DNA of 64,000 bases, taken from contig NZ_LAQU01000003.1 of NCBI RefSeq assembly GCF_000970345.1, forward strand, positions 275,307 through 339,306, written 5' to 3'. Below the pieces are notes generated by a model that saw only the letters and a program-made list of their open reading frames with translations, was not told the origin of the DNA and searched no databases. Position numbers and translations under genes: made by a program. Shown one piece after another: positions 58,379 through 64,000 of this stretch; position 1 is the stretch's first letter, and every line of letters begins with the position of its first letter. The stretch is from Robbsia andropogonis. Lineage in GTDB: Bacteria > Pseudomonadota > Gammaproteobacteria > Burkholderiales > Burkholderiaceae.

Positions 58379-59626
58379 ATGTACAACATTACTTCTCGAA
58401 ACGAGCGCTCGTTGCTAGCCTTGCTCGCCATCACGCAGTTCACCGTCATCATGGACTTCATGGTGATGATGCCGCTTGGCACCCAGATCATGCGCACCTT
58501 CGGCATTAGCCCAACCGGCTTCGCCACAGCTGTCTCGGTGTACTCCTGGTGTTCGGGTTTATCCGGCCTGTTCGCGGCAACCTATATAGACCGCTTCGAT
58601 CGACGCAAACTGCTGCTCTTCATTTACGCGCTTTTCGCGCTGTCGAATTTGGCCTGTGCGATGTCGCCAAGTTTCTCCGTACTGCTGTTGGCGCGAGCGT
58701 TCGCCGGTGTTACGGGCGGCGTGTTAGGTTCGGTCGTCATGGCCATCGTGGGTGATGTGATTCCGCCTGCGCGTCGCGGTACAGCCATGGGAACGATCAT
58801 GATGGCGTTTTCTCTGGCAAGCGTTGCGGGTGTACCGGCGGGCGTATTATTGGGCGCCCACTTCGGTTGGGCTGCGCCGTTTTTCCTGCTCACAGTACTT
58901 TCTGTATTGGCCTGCGTAGGGGGGGCACGGATCGTCCCTGTGCTGAACGCGCACCTGAATCAGGTTCAACCAACGTTGTCGCAGGTGTTACCTGCGCTAT
59001 GGCATATCTTTGCGAATCCGCGCCATCTCGTGGCCTTCGTCTTGACGTTTTTCTCGATGGCGTCGCAAATGGTGGTCATCCCCTTCATCGCGCCAGTGTT
59101 GGTGGCCAATCATGGTATTGCGCCCGCTATGCTTTCCTGGATTTATATGGTGGGCGGGGCCGCAACTTTCTTTACATCGCGCCTGATTGGCAAACTCGTC
59201 GATACGTGTGGCAGCCAGCGCGTATTCCGCATCATGGCCATGCTTGCGCTGATTCCCGTTTTTGGCATGACCCATTTGCCAAACTTATCGTTCGCTTTTT
59301 TATTAGCGTTTTTTTCATTCTTCATGGTGATCATGTCTGGACGGATGACCCCGTTGCAGGCACTGATGACCAAGGTGCCGGACCCGATGCATAGGGGTGC
59401 CTTTCTGAGTGTAAATAGTGCTATTCAGGCTTTGGGCGTGGGGTGCGGTGCCTGGTTAGGCGGCCTGTTTCTGTCGACGAATGCCAGCGGCGCCATCGAA
59501 GGCTATCAACATAACGGCTGGGTGGCGATGGTCGGGCTTGTCTTTGCTGTGTTCTGGATACGCCGGGTCAAAACGACGGAGGTGGGCGGGATGTCCGCCG
59601 CGCCCTCCCCTGGAACGCCGGCGTGA
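58379..59626 (+). CDS. Major facilitator superfamily transporter
   Basis: 415 residues, about 12 membrane helices. Loop 2-3 (DRFDRRKLLLF) and the helix-5 antiporter-like motif (AGVPAGVLLGAHFGW) place it with proton-driven drug/arabinose exporters of the DHA1 type. I chose the ATG at 58379; a GTG at 58352 is also in frame. It follows the monooxygenase by 220 bp and may be regulated with it. Confidence 0.92.
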   Translation: MYNITSRNERSLLALLAITQFTVIMDFMVMMPLGTQIMRTFGISPTGFATAVSVYSWCSGLSGLFAATYIDRFDRRKLLLFIYALFALSNLACAMSPSFSVLLLARAFAGVTGGVLGSVVMAIVGDVIPPARRGTAMGTIMMAFSLASVAGVPAGVLLGAHFGWAAPFFLLTVLSVLACVGGARIVPVLNAHLNQVQPTLSQVLPALWHIFANPRHLVAFVLTFFSMASQMVVIPFIAPVLVANHGIAPAMLSWIYMVGGAATFFTSRLIGKLVDTCGSQRVFRIMAMLALIPVFGMTHLPNLSFAFLLAFFSFFMVIMSGRMTPLQALMTKVPDPMHRGAFLSVNSAIQALGVGCGAWLGGLFLSTNASGAIEGYQHNGWVAMVGLVFAVFWIRRVKTTEVGGMSAAPSPGTPA

Positions 59627-59654
59627 AACGCGCTGTCCGCAGTCGCTCTCGTGC

Positions 59655-59789
59655 TTATATTAAAACGCATTCGAGCGACAAACTAACAGCTCTCAACAGG
59701 GTGGTGACATGCGGAATAATCGACTCCGCCAGCCAAGGCGCTACAACTTGCACCACTATCAGATGCTGCTCAAGGCTCAAACAAAAGGG
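59655..59789 (-). pseudogene. Remnant of a second amidase C-terminus
   Basis: The minus-strand frame ending at the TAA at 59655 reads FCLSLEQHLIVVQVVAPWLA then ESIIPHVTTLLRAVS. It aligns without gaps to the end of the intact amidase next to it (FGTSKEGMPINVQVVGAWQA, ESTILHVASLLEAVS). Nothing upstream of this stretch resembles the rest of an amidase, so it is a decayed tail, either of a duplicated gene or of a gene replaced by the present one. Confidence 0.7.
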
Positions 59790-59906
59790 CAATGTCTTCC
59801 GGCTCCGAGCTGCAAGCGTTTGGCATCAGCATACATGCTATCAGCAAGCATTATTCAATTCCGCATTGCACATTTTTGATACAGCCCGCCTTGCGTTCCA
59901 TCGATA

Positions 59907-61316
59907 TCAAAGCGACGGATGCAGGTCACGCACGGGGCTGACCGCTTCAAGTAGCGATGCGACGTGCAGGATGGTGGATTCGGCCTGCCACGCCCCCACA
60001 ACTTGCACATTGATTGGCATTCCTTCTTTGCTTGTCCCGAATCGCATTGCCAAACCGGGCAAGCCCGTCACGTTGAGCGGAACCGTTGCGCCTTGAAGGT
60101 AAGTGGCATCAACAGTCTGGCCGTCGATGACAAAGCGGTCCACGCCATGTTTATGCGCTGGAATGGGCAGTGCATGAGTGATGAGCGCGTCGTACCGCGT
60201 GAAATAGTCTGCAAACCCGTCACGCAAGCGCTCTGCCGCTTGTTCAGCCTCGATATAGTCCGCCATCGATGTCTCCTGCAATGAGAGCATGGTCTTCGCC
60301 ATTTTATACAGCTCGTCGTCACCCCGACCAGCAGTGGCTGCCGCAAACGCAGGCTTCATCTCCATGACGTGGAGCTTGTTGAACACATCGAGAGCGAAAT
60401 CGCGTTCGAGCGCCGGAATACCGACCGGCTCGACAAAAACGCCTTGTCCCCTCAGCGCTTCGGCTGCGGCTTTTACGGTCGCGGCGACCTCGGCATCAAC
60501 CGGGCCGAATCCCGGTCCGACCATCCAGCCGACTCGCAGCGGACGCACAGGGGGATGGTCTATTCCTGCATCTAATCGAACCATACTGCTGGAAAAAGCA
60601 TCCTTGCCGTCCGGACCGCGCAATAGCGAATAAGCGAGCGCGATATCACGCACCGATCGCGCCATCGGCCCCACATGCCAGAAGCGGCGCGGTGCACGCG
60701 GCCAGATGCCAGTCATCGGCACGCTGCCATGCGTGGCCTTCATGGATGTGATGCCAGTCTGCGCGGCCGGGCCACGCACCGAGATAGCGAGGTCCGTGCC
60801 CAAGCCCAGCGGCGACATACCCGCCGCAATTGCCGCCGATTCCCCACCGCTGGAACCGCCGGGTGTCCGGGATAGATCCCAAGGATTGTTGGATCGGCCG
60901 GAGAGCAGATTGTCGCTCTCGATCCAATAAGAAAACTCGGGAAGATTTGTTTTTGCCAACAGAATACCGCCGGCTTGCTTCATCCGAGCCACACTCGTGG
61001 CATCGACATCCGGGCGGCGGCCTTTGAAGATCGGGGAGCCACGCTGGGTCAATACCCCTGCTGTATCAATTGAATCTTTCACGCTGAACGGCACACCGTG
61101 CAACGGCCCCAATGGCCTCCCCTCCAGAACGGCCGCTTCCGCGGCTTTCGCGTGACGTAGTGCGTCGTCCGCAATCGTCACGATCGCATTCACTTTTGGA
61201 TCAACCGCCTCGATCCGGTCCAGATGCGCCTGCACCACTTCAACGGGCGAAACTTCCTTTGTGCGAATGAGCTCAGCCAGCGCGCTGGCATCTTTGAAAA
61301 ATAAGTCGGTCTTCAT
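59907..61316 (-). CDS. Amidase-signature family hydrolase
   Basis: A 469-residue serine amidase. The Ser-cisSer-Lys triad region is present: Lys in GVPFSVKDSIDT, cis-Ser in RTPGGSSGGESAAIA and the nucleophile Ser in LGTDLAISVRGPAA. The usual GGS before the nucleophile is changed to AIS, a mild departure. It could hydrolyse amides or small-molecule anilides; the substrate is unknown. It is divergent from a TetR regulator across a perfect 16-bp palindrome. Confidence 0.93.
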   Translation of the reverse strand: MKTDLFFKDASALAELIRTKEVSPVEVVQAHLDRIEAVDPKVNAIVTIADDALRHAKAAEAAVLEGRPLGPLHGVPFSVKDSIDTAGVLTQRGSPIFKGRRPDVDATSVARMKQAGGILLAKTNLPEFSYWIESDNLLSGRSNNPWDLSRTPGGSSGGESAAIAAGMSPLGLGTDLAISVRGPAAQTGITSMKATHGSVPMTGIWPRAPRRFWHVGPMARSVRDIALAYSLLRGPDGKDAFSSSMVRLDAGIDHPPVRPLRVGWMVGPGFGPVDAEVAATVKAAAEALRGQGVFVEPVGIPALERDFALDVFNKLHVMEMKPAFAAATAGRGDDELYKMAKTMLSLQETSMADYIEAEQAAERLRDGFADYFTRYDALITHALPIPAHKHGVDRFVIDGQTVDATYLQGATVPLNVTGLPGLAMRFGTSKEGMPINVQVVGAWQAESTILHVASLLEAVSPVRDLHPSL

Positions 61317-61364
61317 CGGGAAACCTCCAAAGGATAGAAAGATAAATGACGAAACATCAAACTA

Positions 61365-61380
61365 CCTAACGTTCGTTAGG
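61365..61380. promoter_or_regulatory. Candidate TetR operator
   Basis: CCTAACGTTCGTTAGG has perfect 7-bp arms around TT and lies between the divergent amidase and TetR genes, 48 bp upstream of the amidase start and 55 bp upstream of the tetR start. Confidence 0.7.
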
Positions 61381-61434
61381 CAAACTTTAGGCGTTATACT
61401 TCTTCTCGTCAATCCTTTTTCACGACGGCGGCAT

Positions 61435-62016
61435 ATGAAGAACCCGGTGCATGCAAGCGCGACATCGCGCGAAAAAATTCTTGCTGCGGCTACTAAAATT
61501 GCGCAAGCGCACGGCTATGGCGGACTCAATATGCGGGTCCTGGCCGAAGACCTTGGTATCAAAGCGGCGAGCCTTTACTACCACTTTCCAAGCAAGGCGG
61601 ACCTTGCCGCGAACGTCGCTAAGCGGTATTGGGAAGAATCGGCAGCATGGTTGGAGGCGTTGTCATTGGGGACAGCAACTCCCCGGGAGTGTCTGCATCG
61701 ATACCCGGAGACGTTCCGTAAATCGCTGGAGTGCGATAACCGCATTTGTCTTTGCAGTTTCATGACCGCCGAGTACGACGATCTCCCCGAAGCGGTGAAG
61801 GTCGAAGTCCTTGCCTTTACCGAAGTGAATGTCGCCTGGCTGAAAAACACCCTTATCCAGGGAGAAATGGTGGATGTGGCGGACGCGGAAAACCGCGCTA
61901 GGGCGATTTTCGCGGCGGTCTCCGGCGCACAATTGATGGCGCGCGGCCGAGCGGATATCGCGCTTTTCGACGCATTGCTAAACAGCTATCGCACAGCAGG
62001 ACTTATCCCTGAATAA
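61435..62016 (+). CDS. TetR/AcrR-family regulator
   Basis: 193 residues from the ATG at 61435. Helix-turn-helix: ATKIAQAHGYGGLNMRVLAE and IKAASLYYHFPSKADLAANV. The C-terminal part (NRICLCSFMTAEYDDLPEAV) resembles the NemR/AcuR-like group that responds to electrophiles through cysteines; two Cys are in ICLC. The frame is open further upstream to 61261, but that part crosses the operator and overlaps the amidase start. It should repress the amidase and itself. Confidence 0.92.
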   Translation: MKNPVHASATSREKILAAATKIAQAHGYGGLNMRVLAEDLGIKAASLYYHFPSKADLAANVAKRYWEESAAWLEALSLGTATPRECLHRYPETFRKSLECDNRICLCSFMTAEYDDLPEAVKVEVLAFTEVNVAWLKNTLIQGEMVDVADAENRARAIFAAVSGAQLMARGRADIALFDALLNSYRTAGLIPE

Positions 62017-62028
62017 CAGACGCACTTA

Positions 62029-62230
62029 GGTTTCAGCGATAAGAAGGTGCGGGCTGGAAGGGGGTCGTATTTTTCGTGTTCAAGGCAGGTTGAAAATCAC
62101 TCGGACAGCCGAACGCAACGATTCGCGTAGAAGATAGCGGATTGGTTCACGACCGCTGCGCCGTGTTTGGGCTTCGCATGGTCGCGCGCCGTCGATGCGA
62201 AAATGCGAGAATCGCCTGGAATAGGATTCG
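62029..62230 (+). repeat. 202-bp direct repeat, copy 1
   Basis: This segment recurs at 63796-63997 in the same orientation with no gaps and about 11 mismatches counted by eye. It starts GGTTTCAGCGATAAGAAGG. Neither strand encodes a protein family I recognise. It begins 12 bp after the TetR stop, so it marks the left border of the AT-rich island. Confidence 0.93.
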
Positions 62231-62271
62231 GCTACCCGTCACTCGCTCATTTACCACTTGCTAGCCAACAA

Positions 62272-62463
62272 ATGACAACGACAGAACACACTGTTGCGCC
62301 GGTCAGCCTTTTCCCGGTTGAAAGACTGGCCTCGTTCGCTGATGGCAATGCAGGAGGCAATCCCCTGGTGGATTGATTCGCGAGGCGCTACCAGATGCTG
62401 ACACCATGCAGGCAATTGCAGCAGAGGTAGGCTATTCCGAAAAGGCATTCGCGATGCCACTCA
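62272..62463 (+). pseudogene. Frameshifted, truncated PhzF-family isomerase fragment
   Basis: The frame from the ATG at 62272 gives SLFPVERLASFADGNAGGNP, then stops near 62373. The next frame continues REALPDADTMQAIAAEVGYS followed by EKAF. Together they match the N-terminal PhzF motif (GNP loop, then MQxIAxExxxSExxF with its catalytic-side Glu). A single frameshift near 62365-62372 separates them, and similarity is lost after about 62463. Only about 60 of roughly 280 residues remain. Confidence 0.72.
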
Positions 62464-62639
62464 CCGGTGCCTGGCGGGTACAGTCACCCTGCGCAGGGGG
62501 ATTACCGTTAGAGACTAATGCCCGGGGCAGGTCAGTCGTTTCGAGACAGGGTCAGAGCGCTTTAAAAGGACGGTTTCGGTTTTTTCTCTAACGGCGTTGA
62601 GTGGCTCGCTGCGCGAGTCATGCGCGGCTCCGTTGGCCG

Positions 62640-62846
62640 TTATGCCTTGTGGGAGTTCTCGGAAAAGTAGTCAATCACAAAGTCACGACCTCGAGTCGCA
62701 TAGACGAAATATACGAGCTGAGTTTTCTCCGGATGCAACTCTAACTGACACCACGCGATACGAGCTTTACGATCAGCCAGTAACGACCGAGACGCCGCTT
62801 CGCTTTCACAATGGCAGATGACGTCATCCGCATAGCATTCAACCGC
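62640..62846 (-). pseudogene. Group II intron reverse transcriptase/maturase fragment (LtrA-like)
   Basis: The minus strand reads AVECYADDVICHCESEAASR and then AWCQLELHPEKTQLVYF, ending at a TAA at 62640. This is the RT domain 5 block: catalytic YADD, then the LELHPEKT motif that is diagnostic of group II intron maturases. In-frame stops immediately precede it, and the conserved FLG block that should follow is missing. No domain V or VI RNA structure was found next to it. Confidence 0.8.
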
Positions 62847-63139
62847 CTATCAAATTTCAAGCTGTCAGCCAGAGCAGCCATAGCGCAACTCGTTAAGAAT
62901 CGTGATGGAGCATCAAAGACGGCTAAGTCGGTTAGCCGTTCTGTTGCCCTAAACTTGCAAAAAAATTACATTAATATTTTTTACTATTACGTAATTATTC
63001 GTAATATGTAATGTTATGAAATATAAAGCATACGAGTTATTCTCCCAAATCAAAAATCCAATAATTCCCGCTTCATCTTGAGGTTTAAGTTGAAAAAAAT
63101 AATATTTATCTTTTCAATGATTTTTAATTTTTTTTATTC
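62847..63139. other. AT-rich spacer
   Basis: No gene is seen. GC drops sharply from about 62940 onward, with several A and T runs, in contrast to the rest of the window. Confidence 0.5.
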
Positions 63140-63412
63140 TTGGCAGTTGATTTATCTACGTGCTGGACAAAAATAAAATACAACATACACACTATCCCAC
63201 CAAAAGAAGGCGCTCTTTTAGTCCTAACTTGTTCAGTTGTGATTGCTGCATCAATAGTTTTTTCCGTAATATCTTTAATGAAAGCATACGGAAAATATGA
63301 CCGCATTAATAATGTTCGAGTTGTATCAAAATTCGTATTTTATACATTTTTATTGGGCATAATACTTTGCCTAACAATTCCGTTTCTTATCAGCGGCGCG
63401 TACTGCAAGTAA
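63140..63412 (+). CDS. Small low-GC membrane protein of unknown function
   Basis: A 90-residue frame starting at a TTG, with two strong membrane helices (LLVLTCSVVIAASIVFSVIS and FVFYTFLLGIILCLTIPFLI) around a short basic loop (MKAYGKYDRINN). The base composition is far more AT-rich than any other gene here, which points to recent transfer. There is no good ribosome binding site. Immunity-type or phage-type small membrane proteins look like this, but no family is recognised. Confidence 0.45.
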   Translation: MAVDLSTCWTKIKYNIHTIPPKEGALLVLTCSVVIAASIVFSVISLMKAYGKYDRINNVRVVSKFVFYTFLLGIILCLTIPFLISGAYCK

Positions 63413-63795
63413 AAACTATCTCTTTTAGGAAATCTTGTGGCATCTACTCTTATAAGATGACAATTCATAATAAAGCCTTTGATTCCTCTGAAAAGTGCTA
63501 ACGGGAGCTTCGCTCTTGACGAGTATTTTGCTCGATGTCGTAACCGTGTTGTATAAATTCGGCACGCGGACATTCAACAGATATCCACGGAGTGTCTGCT
63601 CAAGCGTCGACTACAAAAAGCGCCGTCTCGCTGCCTAGTGGACAACGATGGTGACCGAGATCGACCGTCATGCGGCGCCTACCACGGAAACCTGCCAGAC
63701 ATTTGAGCGGCGGCAACTTAAGGGCCGTCATCGAGTGTTCCAGTTGTAGTTTTGGGTTTGCCTTAGGCGAATAAGCCTTCTCAGATGCTTTCTTT
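63413..63795. other. Stretch between the small membrane protein and repeat copy 2
   Basis: GC returns to normal after about 63490. A minus-strand frame (63600-63917) begins inside repeat copy 2 and has no recognisable domain; after its stop the same frame continues (PWISVECPRAEFIQHGYDIE), which could be the trace of a decayed gene. Confidence 0.35.
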
Positions 63796-63997
63796 GGTTT
63801 CAGCGATAAGAAGGTGCGGGCTGGAAGGGGGTTGTATTTTTCGCGTTCAAGGCAGGTTGCAAATCGCTCGGGCAGCCGAACGCAACGATCCGAGTAGAAG
63901 ATAGCGGATTGGTTCACGATCGCCGTCCCGTGTTTGGGCTTCGCATGGTCGCGCGCCGTCGATGCGAAAATGCGAGAATCGCCTGGAATAGGATTCG
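63796..63997 (+). repeat. 202-bp direct repeat, copy 2
   Basis: Same-orientation partner of 62029-62230, ending 3 bp before the window edge, where the two copies diverge (GGATTCG followed by different bases). With copy 1 it brackets the island holding the intron maturase and PhzF fragments. Confidence 0.93.
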
Positions 63998-64000
63998 ACC

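Noticed and set aside
62586..62647. Integron attC-like site: CTAACGGC at 62588 and GCCGTTATG at 62635 form an outer stem with internal stems
   Set aside because: The R-box consensus is not met (GTTATGC in place of GTTRRRY, wrong base at the first R), the inner pairing is poor, no second site brackets the next gene and no integrase is seen.
63600..63917. 105-codon minus-strand frame overlapping repeat copy 2
   Set aside because: It begins inside the repeat, has no domain or ribosome binding site, and copy 1 of the repeat does not keep an equivalent gene.
1..64000. CRISPR arrays, tRNA and rRNA genes
   Set aside because: No regularly spaced repeats of CRISPR type and no recognisable tRNA or rRNA sequence was found by reading; a dedicated scan was not possible.

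Overview
The window reads as a chromosomal segment of a betaproteobacterium of the Burkholderiaceae (Burkholderia sensu lato, possibly Robbsia-like). The evidence is a moderately high GC content, an H-NS-type protein with the Burkholderia-style short C-terminal DNA-binding motif, a cepacian-like (bce-like) exopolysaccharide cluster and many typical Burkholderia accessory families. Genus assignment is inference only. No rRNA, tRNA or CRISPR array was seen.

Region 1 (1-17.3 kb) is an exopolysaccharide locus. On the minus strand, in transcription order, lie a GfcB/YjbF-like lipoprotein, a 1066-residue GfcC-YjbH fusion, a polyprenyl-phosphate glucose-1-phosphate transferase, UDP-glucose dehydrogenase, a low-molecular-weight tyrosine phosphatase, a Wza exporter, a Wzc tyrosine autokinase, a Wzy/O-antigen-ligase-like membrane protein and two GT4 glycosyltransferases, the last cut by the window edge. 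manC points the other way at 15.8 kb. Region 2 (18-30.6 kb) holds an H-NS-like gene, a DUF883 gene, a branched-chain amino acid binding protein, an RcsB/RcsC-like phosphorelay with two response regulators around a hybrid kinase, a secreted protein with a (GGCATC)16 repeat, a nuclease-fold hydrolase, ferredoxin-NADP reductase, a GT4 enzyme and a MarR regulator with a clear candidate operator.

Region 3 (31-39.4 kb) is mixed: a BadF-type sugar kinase, small secreted proteins, an isolated nuoM paralogue, a GntR/UTRA regulator, a tannase-family esterase and an orphan holin-like gene. Region 4 (39.8-44.7 kb) looks like one operon: DUF3034 outer-membrane protein, periplasmic truncated globin, cupredoxin-like protein and a membrane GGDEF-EAL protein. 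Region 5 (44.9-47.6 kb) is ssuACB, a sulfonate importer.

Region 6 (47.6-54 kb) is a catabolic operon behind a divergent AraC regulator: dienelactone-hydrolase/NTF2 fusion, short-chain dehydrogenase, StyA-like monooxygenase, flavin reductase and SphA/MetA-like outer-membrane protein. Gene content and order match the iif-type indole oxidation cluster (indole to anthranilate) known from Acinetobacter.

Region 7 (54.2-62 kb) is accessory: oxidoreductase/LysR pair, TetR with FAD monooxygenase and MFS exporter, and an amidase/TetR divergent pair, with perfect palindromes as operator candidates and a decayed second amidase C-terminus. Region 8 (62-64 kb) is a mobile-element graveyard: a 202-bp direct repeat flanks an AT-rich stretch holding a frameshifted PhzF fragment, a group II intron reverse transcriptase fragment with an intact YADD motif, and a small low-GC membrane-protein gene.
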